DNA of 64,000 nucleotides, from NCBI GenBank assembly GCA_002007465.1, contig LNAC01000750.1, positions 781,983 through 845,982 of the forward strand. Reading direction: 5' to 3'. Of the stretch, positions 1-11,421 are shown in pieces; position 1 is the stretch's first letter; the number at the start of each line of letters is the position of its first letter. The position numbers were made by a program, and so were the translations under genes. The notes under the pieces were generated by a model. That model made no database searches, was not told the DNA's origin, and saw nothing but the letters and a program-made list of their open reading frames with translations. Origin of the DNA: Ailurus styani (taxonomy: Eukaryota > Chordata > Mammalia > Carnivora > Ailuridae).

Positions 1-1374
1 AATCTCCTTACTGGTGATGGGTCTATTCAGGTCTTCAATTTCTTTCTGGTTCAGTTTTGGTAGTTTATATTTCTCTAAAAATGCATCCATTTCTTTCAGA
101 TTGTCAAATTTGCCAGTGCAGAGTTGCTCATAATACATTCTTATAATTGTTTGTATTTCTTTGGTGTTGGTTGTGATGTCTCCTCTTTCATTCATGATTT
201 TATTAATTTGAGTCCTTTCTCTTTTCTTTTGGATAAGTCTGGCCAGGGGGTTATCAATATTATTAATTCTTTCAAAGAACCAGCTCCTACTTTCGTTGAT
301 TTGTTCCACTGTTCTTTTGGTTTCTATTTCATTGATTTCTGCTCTGATCTTTATGATTTCTCTTCTCCTGTTGGGTGTAGGCTTTCTTTGCTGTTCTTTC
401 TCTAGCTTTTGTAGGTGTAGAGGTAGGTTGTGTACTTGAGACCTTTCTTGTTTCTTGAGAAAGCCTTGGATTGCTATATACTTTCCTCTCAGGACTGCTT
501 TTGCTGTGTCCCATCAATTTTGATCAGTTGTATTTTCATTTTCATTTGTTTCCATGAATATTTTTAATTCTTCTTTAATTTCCTGGTTAACCCATTCATT
601 CTTGAGTAGGGTGTTCTTTAGCCTCCATGTATTTGAGTTCTTTCCAACTTTCCTCTTGTGATTGAGTTCTAGTTTCAGAGCATTATGCTCTGAAAATATA
701 CAGGGAATGATCCCAATCTTTTGGTACCTGTTGAGACCTGATTTGTGACCCAGAATATGGTCTATTATGGAGAATGTTCCATGTGCATTGGAGAAGAATG
801 TGTATTCGGTTGTTTTGGGATGGAATGTTCTGAGTATATCTATGATGTCCATCTGGTCCAGTGTGTCATTTAAAGCCTTGATTTCCTTGTTGATCTTTTG
901 CTTTGGTGATCTGTCTGTTTCAGTGATGGGGGTGTTAATGTCCCCTACTATTATTGTATTATTGTCAATGTGTTTCTTTGATTTTGTTATTAATTGGTTT
1001 ATATAATTGGCTGCTCCCATGTTGTGGGCATAGATATTTAAAATTGTTAGATCTTCTTGTTGGACAGATCCTTTAAGTATGATATAGTGTCCTTCCTCAT
1101 CTCTTATTATAGTCTTGGGCTTGAAATCTGATTTGTCTGATAGAAGGATTGCCACCCCCCAGGTTTCTTTTGATGTTCATTATCATGGTAAAGTGTTTTC
1201 CACCCCCTCACCTTAAATCTGGAGGTGTCTTTGGGTCTAAAATCAGTCTCTTGCAGACAGCATATTGATGGGCCTTGTTTTTTTTATCCATTCTGATACC
1301 CTGTGTCTTTTGACTGGGGCATTTAGCCCATTTACATTCAGGGTAACTATGGAAAGATATGAATTTATTGCCAT
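1..1374 (-). pseudogene. L1 ORF2 N-terminal fragment (endonuclease and start of RT), copy A
   Basis: ORF2 encodes the L1 endonuclease/reverse transcriptase. The start ATG is placed at 1374, giving MAINSYLSIVTLNVNGLN, the expected N-terminus with the endonuclease Asn in NVNGLN. A long open stretch (1155-514) covers most of the endonuclease: IVGDINTP (catalytic Asp/Asn pair), IDHILGHKSG, and the normally conserved SDH triplet, which here reads SEH. Stops and frameshifts break it at about 1155 and 514, and the rest of the RT lies beyond position 1. The Asp-to-Glu change in SDH should harm nicking, but the frame is already broken. Not expressed as a full protein. Confidence 0.88.
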
Positions 1375-1455
1375 TGTATTGCCCATAAGGTGACTGTTAC
1401 TGTTTATTGTCTCTGTTCCTTTCTGGTGTATGTTGCTTTCAGGCTCTCTCTTTGC

Positions 1456-2174
1456 TTAGAGAACCCCTTTCAATATTTCCTGTAGTGTTGGTTTGATGTT
1501 TGCAAATTCTTTTAGTTTTGTTTGTTTGGTTTTGTTTTTGTCCTGGAAACTTTCAGGATTTTCTCTTTGTCTCCGAGACTTGTAAATTTTACTACTGGAT
1601 GACAAAGTGTTGACGTATTTTGATTGATTTTGAGGGGGGTTCTCTGTGCCTCCTGGATTTTGATGCCTGTTTCCTTCCCCCAAATTAGGCAAGTCTCTGC
1701 TATAATTTGCTTCAATATAACCTCCATCCCCCTCTCTCTCTTTCTTCTTCTAGGATCCCAATTATTCTAATATTGTTTCATCTTGTGGTATCACTTATCT
1801 CTCAAATTCTCTCCCTCATGATCCAGTAGTTGTTTATCTCTCTTTCTCTCAGCTTCTTTATTCTCCATCATTTGGTCTTCTATATCACTAATTCTCTCTT
1901 CTGCCTCATTTATCCTAGCAGTAAGAGCCTCCATTTTTTACTGCAATTCATTAATAGCTTTTTAATTTCAACTTGGGTGTATTCTAGTTTTTTTATTTCT
2001 CCAGAAAGGGATTCTCTAGTATTTTCTACACTTTTTTCGAGCCCAGCTAGCATCTTTATAATTATCATTCTGAACATCCAACATCTTACTAGTGTCCCTA
2101 TTGATTAGGTCCCTAGCAGTCAGTACTGCCTTTTGTTTTTTTTTTTTTTGAGATGAGTTTTTCTGCTTTGTCAT
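1456..2174 (-). pseudogene. L1 ORF1 remnant, copy A
   Basis: ORF1 encodes the RNA-binding chaperone that packages L1 RNA. The start at 2174 gives MTKQKNSSQKKKKQ, a typical basic N-terminus, followed by ARDLINRDTSKML. The C-terminal part ends in LQEILKGVL with a stop at 1456. Frameshifts separate the coiled-coil part from the RNA-binding domain. Compared with copy C, roughly 190 bp is missing near 1546-1556, removing much of the RRM/C-terminal domain. The remnant is therefore much shorter than a usual ORF1 of 340 or more codons. Confidence 0.82.
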
Positions 2175-2309
2175 TTTGTTCAGAGAAGAATATATGAATG
2201 AGAGAACAAAATGCTTAAAGGTAACAATGACCCCAGAAAAATATACAGTAACCAAATCAGAGGGGACCTGAAACCAGGGGGAAAAGGAAAGGAAAAAAAA
2301 AGATCAGGC

Positions 2310-2703
2310 TAGTGAATGAAACAGAGCCACACACTTGATTTTGGGTGTATTTTGGTCTGCAGAAGAAACTGCTTCCCAAAATTTTGAAGAAAGAGAAAGA
2401 TATATATCTATATAGCTATATATCAATATATAGATACATATATAGATATATATAGATACACACACACACACACAAATAAGGGTGAATATGATGAAGGGAT
2501 GGAATATGACTATAAAGATGACAATTTAAAAAATAATTTAAAAAAGGAATTGATAAGTTTGTTGAAAAAAGAAACAAAAAAATAAGAAAAAAACGGGAGA
2601 GAATGTGAGCAGGCGGGAGGCTAGAACAAAGCCATACACTAGATTTAGGGTATATTTTGATCTGTTAGAAGAAACTGTATCTCAAAATTTTAAAGAAATA
2701 AAA

Positions 2704-2749
<46 letters not shown>

Positions 2750-2880
2750 AAATAAGGTTAAATACAATGAAGGGATAGAATATGAGTGTAAAAATGAAAA
2801 TTAAAGATTTTAAAAAGGGTATTGATGAGATAAAATGTCGATTTAAATAGGAAAGAAGAAAAATTTTTAAAAAGTAAATA
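2310..2880 (-). repeat. Two diverged tandem units in L1 5' UTR
   Basis: Two consecutive segments (about 2310-2620 and 2620-2880) share the same order of landmarks: 'agccacacacttgattt' against 'agccatacactagattt', then 'agaagaaactg', then a TA/CA microsatellite, then 'atgaagggat(g/a)gaatatga'. This is a tandem duplication of about 300 bp inside the A-rich part of the 5' UTR. Each unit has grown its own (TA)n(CA)n tract (2401-2475 and 2706-2750). Confidence 0.75.
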
Positions 2881-2887
2881 GAAAAAG

Positions 2888-3086
2888 AAGGGGTGCCTGG
2901 GTGGCTCAGTCATTAAGTGTCTGCCTTCAGCTCAGGTCATGATCCTAGGGTCCTGGGATCAAGCCCCACATCAGGTTCCCTGCTCAGCGGGAAGACTGCT
3001 TCTCCTTCTACCCGTCTCCTGCATGTGTTCCCTCTCTTGCTGTGTCTCTATCTATCACATAAATAAATAAATAAAATCTTTAGCAA
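2888..3086 (+). mobile_element. can-SINE, sense, in L1 5' UTR
   Basis: tRNA-derived carnivore SINE: head gggtgcctgggtggctcag, B-box-like gggatcaagcc, CT-rich middle, tail (aaat)n aaatctt. The flanking direct repeat taaatagaaaaag is at 2875-2887 and 3087-3099. It belongs to the 'taagtgtctgcctt' type, which is older than the 'aaagcctctgcttt' type. Confidence 0.93.
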
Positions 3087-3243
3087 TAAATAGAAAAAGG
3101 AAAAAATAAAGAAAATTTTAAAAGTTTAAAAGACTAAAGAATCATGGGCAAAATAGCCATGAATCCTATGTGCTGTTCTCCCCTAGCCCTGGAGTTTTGT
3201 AGTTCTCATTGATCAGTAAACTTGGTCTTGGCTGGATGTTCTT

Positions 3244-3441
3244 TTTTTTTTTTAATTTTATTTATTTATTTCACAGAGGGAGAGAGATCACAAGGAGGCA
3301 GAGAGGCAGGCAGAGAGAGAGAGGGGGAAGCAGGCTCCCCGCCGAGCAGGGAGCCCGATACGGGCCTCGATCCCAGGACCCTGAGATCATGACCTGAGCC
3401 AAAAGCAGAGGCTTTAACCCACTGAGCCACCCAGGCGCCCA
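3244..3441 (-). mobile_element. can-SINE, antisense, young subtype
   Basis: Poly(T) start, GA-rich middle, and the reverse complement of the A and B boxes ending in 'ccacccaggcgccc'. It carries the 'gcagaggctttaaccc' cassette seen in the youngest SINEs here. A perfect 16-bp target duplication, ttggctggatgttctt, lies at 3228-3243 and 3442-3457, marking a fairly recent insertion into the L1 5' UTR. Confidence 0.96.
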
Positions 3442-4411
3442 TTGGCTGGATGTTCTTGATGATCTTCTGGGGGAGGGGCCCCATGCAGTGATTCTCAAAT
3501 GTCTTTGCCCTAGGGAGAATTGCACCGCCCTTGACAGGGGCCAGGCTAAGTAATCTGCTCAGTTTTGCTCTTGGTAGTTTTTGCTCCCGGAACACTTTCT
3601 GTACTGCTTTGGAGGATGGGAATGAAGATGGTGGCCTCCCAAACTCCAGCCCCAGAGGAGCCGAGAGCTCAGGCCCCCTTCTTCAGTGAGCCCTCAGAGA
3701 AAAGCAGTCAATCTCTCTGGTCTCCCTGGTCTCAGGCTGTACTTTGAGCTCACCCAGCCTGTGACCGAGTGTTTCTATCTCTGGCACATGGCCCTGTTTG
3801 GAGTCTCCAAACCCCGCAGGTTCCTGCAGCATGCTCCTGCACTGCTCCTCCTGGTGGAGGAAGGGGGGTCTCCCTGGATCTGCCACTTGTGGGGTCCCTG
3901 CTCAAAGAGCAGTGGTCCGACTTGCCTGGAATCACGGTTTATGGCAACCCCAAGCTGACAGCCCACTCCTCAGCTCTGTCTTTGCAGACGGCTTCCCCAC
4001 GCCAATGCCTGGGAACTCTGCCACACTCAGGCAACCCCTGTCTTTCTGTGACCCCAAGGGTCCTGGGACCACACAGCCCAGTGAAGGTTCTATACCCCCT
4101 CCCCACTTAGCCACTGGGGGGATGTCCCACTGCAGTGCAGACTTCTAAGAGTTCTGATTTTGTGCTCCACTGCTCTATCACTTGCCAGTAGCCAGCTCCC
4201 TCCCCCTCTTCCCCGTCTATCTTCCTATATGTTGCCTCGGATTCACTTCTCAGCACATCCTACTTTCCAGAAAATGATCACTTTTCTCTTCTTAGAATTG
4301 CTGCTATTCTTTTCTTCAATCTCCTGGTGAGTTTGTAGGTGTTCAGAATGGTTTGCTAACTATCAAGCTGAATTCCTGGGGCCAGACAAAATTTAGGTCT
4401 CCTACTTCTCC

Positions 4412-4420
4412 GCCATCTTG
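4412..4420 (-). promoter_or_regulatory. YY1-type site at L1 5' end
   Basis: The minus strand reads CAAGATGGC within the first 20 bases of the element. In human L1 the same motif at the same place binds YY1 and fixes the transcription start. Function here is inferred from motif and position. Confidence 0.6.
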
Positions 4421-4430
4421 CTCCTCCCCA

Positions 4431-6250
4431 GAAATCCACTGATAACTTAATGAGGGTTCCTTCGTAGGTTACAATCCTTTTTTTTTCATTTGCTGCTTTA
4501 AGGATTCTTTGTCTTTGATTTTTCACATTTTTATTATAATGTCTCTTGAATATGATCATTTTAGATGGAAATAATGGGTAGTCTATTAGCTTCATATACT
4601 TCAATGTCCAAATCTCTTCCTAGGTTTGGGAAGTTTTCAGTTATTAATTCTTTAAGTAAGCTTTTACCTTCTGTAACTTCAATGACTTGGATATTGGGTA
4701 TTTTGTTGTTGTCGTTGTTGTTTTATGGTGTTGGTAGATCACACAGGGTTTCTTCACTTTTTTTCATTCTTTTTTCTTTGTTCTTCTCTGAGTTATTTCA
4801 AACTTTCTATTCTCCAACTCACTGATTCTTTCTTCTGCTTTACCCATGCTGCTGTTGATGCTTTCTATTGCATTTTTTATTTCATTCACTGAATTCTTCA
4901 GCTTCAGAATTTCTGCATTGTTCTTTTTGATTTCTATCTCTTTAATTTCTCATTTTATTTGTGTATTGTTTTCTTGATTTTACTGAATTTCTTTCTGTGC
5001 TTTCGTGTAGCTCACTGAGTTTCCTTAAAATAGCTATTTTAAATTTTTTAGCAGGTAAATTGCAGATCTCCATGCCTTTGGGTTCAGTCACTGGAGGATT
5101 ATATTACGAGCTTTGGTGATGTCATGTTTCTTTGGTTCTCCACGTTCCTTGGAGTTTTGCATTGCTGTTTTCACATTTGAAGTAGCAGTCACTTCTTCCA
5201 ATCTTTACTAACGGCCTTCAGCTGAGCAGTATCTTTCATCAGTCTAGCTACAGATTCTGGGGTTTTCTCTGACTTTGAATGGATAACTGCCCCATGCAAT
5301 TTCTTAAGCTTGTGTGTCTTCTTTCAATCCTACAATATACCAGCCTGGCTCTTGCTAGATTCTCTTTTGTTTTCTTGAAGGTAGCACTACAGCTTAGGTT
5401 TGTGATTTCTCTCTTGTTCAGAGACCCTGATCTATTTCCTGTGTATGTCCCCTGTCTGCTTGTTCTTCCCACTTCTTTCAAGAGCATGCATGGGGAGCTG
5501 GCTACAGAATGGGGGGAGGTGTAGGTTTGACACTTGAGACTTTGTGAGAGCACAAAAGCCAAATGAAAGAATGCTCAAATGGGGTTTCCCCAGTGGTGTG
5601 TGGGCAGACCTCTTGCTGGAGTCCAGAATGCAGTCCGCAGGAACCACATCCCTTTAATGCCCTCTGATGCTTTTATCTGCTTATTTTCCATCTCTTCCCT
5701 TCTCCCAGTCATGGAGCTCCTGATTTAATTTTCTGGATGTTGAAGGAGAGAAACTAGTTTCTTTAGCAACATCCTGAACAGCTGGGGAAGCCATGCACTA
5801 CTCACCACTCTTCTTTTTCCCTGTGGATGAAACACCTGTCCAGAGAGTTTAACCCTACACTCTGCCACTCTGAGGAAGGAATGATGCTGGCAAAATCAAA
5901 TCATTCCTCTTATGCACTTCAAAGCATCTAAATCCACTTTTTTGTTGTTGTTGTACCAATAGAGTGCTGAAACTTTTTTGGAAACCTGGAGTTTCACAAA
6001 GGCACTTATCCATTGATAGCTGCCTGAGTTCCTGATCTCTACTCCCAGACCATGGCTGAGAGGGAATGGAGTTCACAGGCTTTTGCCAGTTTCACAGCCT
6101 GTACTGAGATCTTTCTGCTTATTACCCAATGCACAGTTGGGTGGAAGTTCTCCCAGGTCCCTGGCATATGGTTCTGGATTGCATGGTCCCTGCCAAGGCA
6201 ATTTGTTTTGGGATGAATGCCAAATTTGTTGTGTTTAGGAGGGTGTATAA
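4431..6250 (-). mobile_element. Old L1/HAL1-type relic (ORF1 and 5' region), antisense
   Basis: Degenerate antisense LINE. 4440-5000 resembles the L1 ORF1 RNA-binding and coiled-coil region (minus-strand Glu/Lys/Asn-rich coding, as in 'gggaagttttcag' and 'actgattctttcttctgc'). 5000-6250 resembles an old L1 5' region ('tttaaattttttagcaggtaaatt', 'ggtgatgtcatgtttctttgg'). No frame survives. Copy A starts exactly at its left edge, so copy A probably inserted into it. Subfamily (HAL1 or L1M) is uncertain, and the right boundary is approximate. Confidence 0.6.
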
Positions 6251-6750
6251 AATCTAGTAATTTATGCTACCTATGATGCTGGTGTCAGTCTGTCGAGATC
6301 ATCTTTAGCTGAGACAAAATTATCTTAAGTAAAACTATCTTAAGTAAAATTGTAAGTAATTCTAATGAGACAGCTATAGTGTATCACTGAAATAGGAAGG
6401 GTGATTTCAAATCTTGGCTTGATACCTCTTTAGCAATGTATTTGCAAGGGTTATTACTTAGCCTTTTAAGCCTTGCTTCTTTCTTCAAAGAGAAACTAGA
6501 GGTATTAAGAGGGATTTCCTCAACATCATGACCCTACCAGCCCCCTGCCTGACTACAACACTCCAAGAGAGGTTCATCCTGTCTAAAGCTGACCCCTTCT
6601 CATGTGCTTTAAATATGACCACTTCTTGCTCTTCTTCATCAATTATCCCTCCCACTCTCTCTTACCTTCAGTCACTGAAAATCTATTGAGTTTTCCCATT
6701 CAACATCTAGACAGCTCATCTCTTCCACATTAAAATTGGAAAAAGAGTCT
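6251..6750. other. Unassigned AT-rich DNA
   Basis: No open frame of note, no recognised repeat and no RNA gene seen. Confidence 0.5.
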
Positions 6751-7385
6751 GTGAGGAAAGGATTGCAAGAATGCAATGTACTTTGGGGAGTATAAATTGG
6801 CATTTCCTCTCTGCAGAGCAAGTTAGCAATAGGGATTGAAGGCCTTTAAAGCGGAAGCATAATTTGGTTTATCAATTTTAATTGTAGAACTATATACTTA
6901 GGAAATGATCTAGTATATATGTTTGCATGTATGATTATTTTACAGGGATGTTCACAGGAATGTTTATATAGGGAAAAATTAGAAACAGCTTAAATGATCA
7001 CCAATAGATTTATTAAATTAGTTATAATTATGCCATTTAAAGTCATGGGTTATTTAATTAGAATGAATTAAGCAAATCATTATATTTATTTATAAATTAT
7101 ATTAAACTATTAAATTAGATTAAAATAATTTATTTAAGTGAAATATTTAAATACATGAGTAGAAAAAGTCAGACTATAAGATTATACACACATACACATG
7201 TTTGTGAAATTGTGTGTGTGTGTGTTCATGTGTGTGTGTGTGGCTGTTACATATATACATGTCTTGAGAAAAATGAAAGCATATATCTTCTTGTGGTTAA
7301 CCCTCTCTGGGTGTGGAATATGATAATTTTTTATTTGTGTTTGGTATATATTCTTTATTTGCTACAGTTAATATACATTTATTTT
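6750..7385 (+). mobile_element. Old L1M/L1ME 3' end, sense
   Basis: Order and wording match the ORF2 tail and 3' UTR of old L1 families: a 'gggatgttcacaggaatg' block, 'aacagcttaaatgatcacc', then 'gaaatatttaaatacatgagtag', a (TG)n tract and 'aaccctctctgggtgtgg'. Heavily diverged; family level only. Confidence 0.6.
7207..7245. repeat. (TG)n microsatellite
   Basis: Imperfect TG dinucleotide run broken by 'ttcatg', inside the old L1 3' UTR. Confidence 0.9.
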
Positions 7386-7626
7386 TTAACTGTCTAGTTT
7401 CCTCTAGTTGACATGCACAAAAAGAAGGAAACTAGAAAAGCCCAGAAGTAGGCATTAGCAGTTGAGAAATTTCAGTAAATTTTTAGAAATGAGACAGCAG
7501 CATTCTTTTTTTTTACTCTTTGCCTCTGTTTCTTCATTTTTGCAGAATGTTTTTGAGAATTATCTATGTTGTTGTATGTAACAATAATTCCTTCTTTTTT
7601 TGATGTTTTGAAAATTTTTCTTTCTT

Positions 7627-7875
7627 TTCCTTATTTTTTGAAACTATTATTTTATTTTTTTTCAGTGATCCAAGATTCATTGCTTATGCACCACACCCAG
7701 TGCTCCATGCAATACGTGCCCTTCTTAATAACCACCAGACTCACCCATCCCCCTTCCCCCCTCCCCTCCATAACCCTCTGTTTCTCAGAGTCCACAGTCT
7801 CTCATGGTTCATCTCCCCTCCTGATTTACCCCAATTCACTTTTCCTTTCCTTCTCCTAGAGTCCTCCATTCTTAT
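7627..7875 (-). mobile_element. 5'-truncated L1 3' end, antisense (third 3'-end lineage)
   Basis: Starts with a T-rich tail and 'ttcagtgatccaagattcat', then 'gcaccacacccagtgctcc' and a C-rich block, the reverse complement of a carnivore L1 3' UTR. The same 3' end occurs at 18005, 41690 and 58808. Confidence 0.88.
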
Positions 7876-8235
7876 TACAGATTAGTATTCCAAGGGATGT
7901 ATAGTTCACTTTTCTATTATCCCAGAATAAGCTGGATAACATAAACTGATTTTCTACACATTGGGAAAGTATTCCCTCAAGTACCAAAGTATTTTAAATT
8001 TTTAATTTTTTTCATAAGTGATTTTTCAAAAATAGACAGTTTTCTGTCTTCTTAAAATAGGTAAAAGAATTTAATAATTTATTGATGGCAGAGAGTTATA
8101 TCTTCTTTTTTTAAAATTTCACCCTCTGTTATAATATAGTGATGTCAAAAATCACTATTGGGGTGTCTAAGGAAGTTTGTTCCTGGGCTGAGTGGCTCAG
8201 ATTATTCTGCTTTATAAAGTAGTTGTCTCTCTCTC
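7876..8235. other. Unassigned AT-rich DNA
   Basis: No feature recognised. Its right end carries tagttgtctctctctc (8220-8235), the left target duplication of the next L1. Confidence 0.5.
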
Positions 8236-10171
8236 AAACAAATGGGAAAATATTTCATGTTTATAGATCCAAAAAATTATTATTGGTAAAATGTTTATAG
8301 TACCCAAAGCCATCTATAGATTTAATGCAATCTCTGTCAAAATTCCAATGGCATTTTTCACAGAAATAGAACCAATCTTAAAATTTATATAGAACCATAA
8401 AAGACTCCAAATAGTCAAAGCAATCTTGAGAAAGAAGAACAAAGCAGGAAGTATCACACTTCCTGATTTCAAACTATACTACAAAGCTATAGTAATTAAA
8501 ACAGCAGTAGCATAAAAATGTACACATAGACCAGTGGCCAATTGAACAGAATAGAAAGCCCAGAAATAATCCAGCACATGTGGTCAACTAATATTTGAAA
8601 AGGGAACCAAGAACACTCAATGGGGAAAGGATAATATCTTAAACAAACAGTGCTGGGGAAACTGGATAACAACATGCAGAAAAATGGCATTGGATTCCTC
8701 TTACACCATTCACAAAAACAAACTCAAAATGGGTTAATGACTTCAACACAAAATCTAATACTGTAAAACTCCTAGAAGAAAACATAGGAAAGAAACTCTT
8801 TGACATTGTACTGGGGAATGATTTTTTTTTTGGTATAACACCAAAAGCACAAGAAACAAAAACAAAAAACAGTAAGTGGGAATGTTTCCAACTAAAAATT
8901 TCTATGAAGCAAAAGGAAAAACAAAATGAAAAGGGAACTATAAAATTGGAGAAAATTTGCAAACCATACAGTTGATAAGAGGTTAATTCTAAAAAATATA
9001 AAGAATGGATTACAGCTCAATAACAAAAAACAACTACCCAATAAAAAAATGAACAGAACTATATAGATATTTTTTCTAAAGAAGGCATCCAGATGACCAA
9101 CAGATATATGAAAAGATGCTCAACATCACTAATCATCAGGAAAATGCAAATTAAAACCACAATGAGATACCACCTCACCTATTAGAATAGCTATCATCAA
9201 GAAGATAGAAGATAACAAGTGTTAGTGATGGTATGGAGATGAGAACTCTTGTACACTGTTAATGGGAATGTAAACTTGTTCTGAGTATATATCCTAAGGA
9301 AGTGAAAATAGGGTATTGAAAAGATATTTGTATTCCTATGTTTATTGTAGCATTATTCACAATAGAATAAGATATGGAAACAACCCAAGTGTCCTTCAAC
9401 AGATGAATGGATCAAGAATGTGAAATATATACATATATATGTTATAATTAAGCAATGAGAAAGAAGGAAATCCTGATATTTGCAACAACATAGATAGACA
9501 TTAAGGGCATCATGCTAAGTGAAGTGATTTAGACAGAGAAAGACAAACACTGTATGATATCAGTTATATGTGGAATCTAAAAAAGTGAAACATAAATATA
9601 GAGAGTAGAATGGTAGTTACCAGAGGCTGAGGGATGGCGGAATTGGAGGTTATTTAAGGATTCAAACTGGGAGGCACCTGGGTGGCTCAGTGGGTTAAAG
9701 CCTCTGCTTTCGGCTCAGGTCGTGGTCTCAGGGTCCTGGGATCAAGCCCCGCATCGGGCTCTCTGCTCGGCAGGGAGCCTGCTTCCTCCTCTCTCTCTGC
9801 CTGCCTCTCTGCCTACTTGTGATCGCTCTCTCTGTGCCAAATAAATAAATAAAATCTTTAAAAAAAAGGATTAAAACTGGGAACTGGTAGATAAATAAAT
9901 CCTGGAGAGCTAATGCACAATACAGTGATTATAGTCAACAATACTGCATTATAAACCTCAAAGTTGCTAGGAGATTGGATCTTAATTGTTCCCACCATAA
10001 AAAAGAAAGGATAATTGTGTAACTTGATGAGGTGTGAGCTCTGTCACTTGATAGAGGTATTTGGTAATTATATTGCAATTTAAATGTATCAAATCAACAT
10101 GTTGTACACCTTAAATGTACAGAATGTTACATGGCAATTATATTTCAATAAAAATGAAAATAAAAACATAA
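8236..10171 (+). mobile_element. L1M, ORF2 3' half and 3' UTR, sense
   Basis: 5'-truncated L1 starting in ORF2 downstream of the RT and running to a typical L1MA-like 3' end ('catgttgtacaccttaaatgta...caataaaaatgaaaataaaaac'). The coding part is full of stops. A diverged direct repeat flanks it: tagttgtctctctctc (8220-8235) and tagttgtccctgtttc (10172-10187). A SINE inserted later at 9673. Confidence 0.88.
9673..9865 (+). mobile_element. can-SINE, sense, young subtype
   Basis: Complete copy: ggcacctgggtggctcagtg, cassette 'gttaaagcctctgctttcgg', B-box-like gggatcaagcc, CT-rich middle, (aaat)n tail. Target duplication aaggattcaaactggga (9656-9672) against aaggattaaaactggga (9866-9882), one mismatch. 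It lies within the L1M 3' UTR. Confidence 0.97.
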
Positions 10172-10312
10172 AATAGTTGTCCCTGTTTCTAAAGTGTTTT
10201 ACCTTGTTTTCAGGCTGTCAACTGTTGCACTGGAATCAGCAGAGTTCTACATTTCTTGTAATCTTTTGCATCTTTATTGTGGCTGGGGAAGTGGTTATTT
10301 CATGGCCTTTTA

Positions 10313-10439
10313 AAAAATTAACATATAATGTATTATTTGTTTCAGGGGTATGGGTCTCTGAATCATCAGTATTACACAATTCACAGCACTCACCATAGCA
10401 CATACCCTCCCCAATATCCAACACCCAGCCACCCTATCT
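10313..10439 (-). mobile_element. Short L1 3' end, antisense
   Basis: Reads 'tttgtttcaggggtatgggtctctgaatcatcag...' and 'cacagcactcaccatagcac', the reverse complement of the L1 3' UTR ending 'gattcacagacctgta'. A direct repeat of about 13 bp flanks it: tcatggcctttta (10300-10312) and ttatggcctttaa (10440-10452). Confidence 0.88.
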
Positions 10440-10540
10440 TTATGGCCTTTAATAAAAAAAACACACACACTTTCTGTTTCTCAATTGTGTTATAGATATA
10501 TGAAGTTGTTGGGAACTTAATTTCCAGAGAAATAATATGT

Positions 10541-10908
10541 AACTGAGTGTTAGCTCAGGGTGCTATAATGAAATATTATGGGCTGGGTGACATGAACAAT
10601 GGATATTTAATTTCTCATAGTTCTAGAGGCTGGGGAGTCCAAGGTCAAGGTGCTAGTGGATTTGGTTCCTGGTTTGAAGATGGCTTTCTTCTTGCTATAT
10701 CATCACTTGGAAGAGAGAGCTCTAGTCTCTATTTCTATTCTTATAAGGAAAATGATTCCATTATAGGGACCCTATCCCCATGAACTTATCTAAACCTGAT
10801 TACCTTCCCAAGGCCCCACCCCTATATACCATCACAGCTCCATACACCATCACAATGTGGCTTCCACATATGACCTTTAACATACAAACATTCAGTCCAT
10901 AACACTGA
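10541..10908 (-). mobile_element. MaLR-type solo LTR (MLT1-like), antisense
   Basis: Landmarks of a mammalian ERVL-MaLR LTR in reverse: 'tttaatttctcatagttctagaggctgg', 'gtccaaggtcaaggtgc', 'tcttataaggaaaatgattcc', 'cctgattaccttcccaagg', 'acattcagtccataaca'. Only an LTR is seen, with no internal region, so it is a solo LTR or remnant. Subfamily from memory. Confidence 0.75.
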
Positions 10909-11420
10909 GATTCTATGATATTTGTTTCTTTTTATCCCAAGAAAAGTGATGAAAGTAACCCAGCATGGATAAGGCATCAGTAGGATAAACAATATTTTAT
11001 ATCCTGACTCAATATAAAAGGGGTGGTAGAATAAGCAGTTTAGGTACTTCTCTATTAGAGAAGCTAAAGAAAAACAATGTTTTAAGAGTGGAATGATTTT
11101 TTCTATTGATTTCCAGTTCTTTGCTGCCTCCAGATATCTTTTTAAGTGGAACTTTGAATCATCAGGAACAGGAGCAAGCTGTCTTTTCTAATAGAGACTA
11201 TATTAGATGGGGCAGCAGGGGAGATACAGTGTGCTACAGCAGACCATATGTCAGCCAGGAAGTGATAGCTAATTTCCATATGAGGGAAACAGTTTTGGGG
11301 AAAGAAGCTGGCATTCAAACCTAGTCCTGTCTGACTCCTAAGTCAATAAAGGGTACTTTCTACTGGAACATGTGACCTCCACAGACATCATGCCCATCTT
11401 TGTGAGTCCTGGCATAAGCT
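10909..11420. other. Unassigned DNA
   Basis: No recognised repeat or gene. Confidence 0.5.
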
Positions 11421-11421
11421 C

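Larger units (their letters stand above)
1..4429 (-). mobile_element. L1 retrotransposon copy A, 5'-complete, cut by window edge
   Basis: Antisense LINE-1. Reading leftward from 4429 it has a full 5' untranslated region, an ORF1 remnant (2174-1456) and the start of ORF2 (from 1374 to the window edge). The first bases match positions around 28620 in copy C nearly base for base, which fixes family and strand. Two SINEs sit in the 5' region. The sharp 5' end (gaggagcaagatggcggaga on the minus strand) is the typical start of a carnivore L1. The 3' end and target duplication lie outside the window, so the element cannot be fully delimited. ORF1 and ORF2 carry stops and frameshifts, so it is not mobile as it stands. 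Confidence 0.93.
2175..4429 (-). promoter_or_regulatory. L1 5' untranslated region with internal promoter
   Basis: Region between the L1 5' end and ORF1. The distal part (about 3460-4429, excluding the SINE) is GC-rich and free of simple repeats, unlike the AT-rich surroundings. The proximal part (2180-2880) is A-rich and tandemly organised. L1 5' UTRs act as internal RNA polymerase II promoters; that this copy is or was active is inference. The reading frames of 60-116 codons in the GC-rich part run on both strands and show no domain; I treat them as chance. Confidence 0.75.

Noticed and set aside
3565..4150. Several overlapping 60-116 codon frames on both strands
   Set aside because: They lie in the GC-rich L1 5' UTR, where stops are rare by composition. 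No domain, no consistent strand, no conserved start.
9673..9760. tRNA-like A and B boxes
   Set aside because: They belong to can-SINEs; no cloverleaf or anticodon arm can be drawn, so not tRNA genes.
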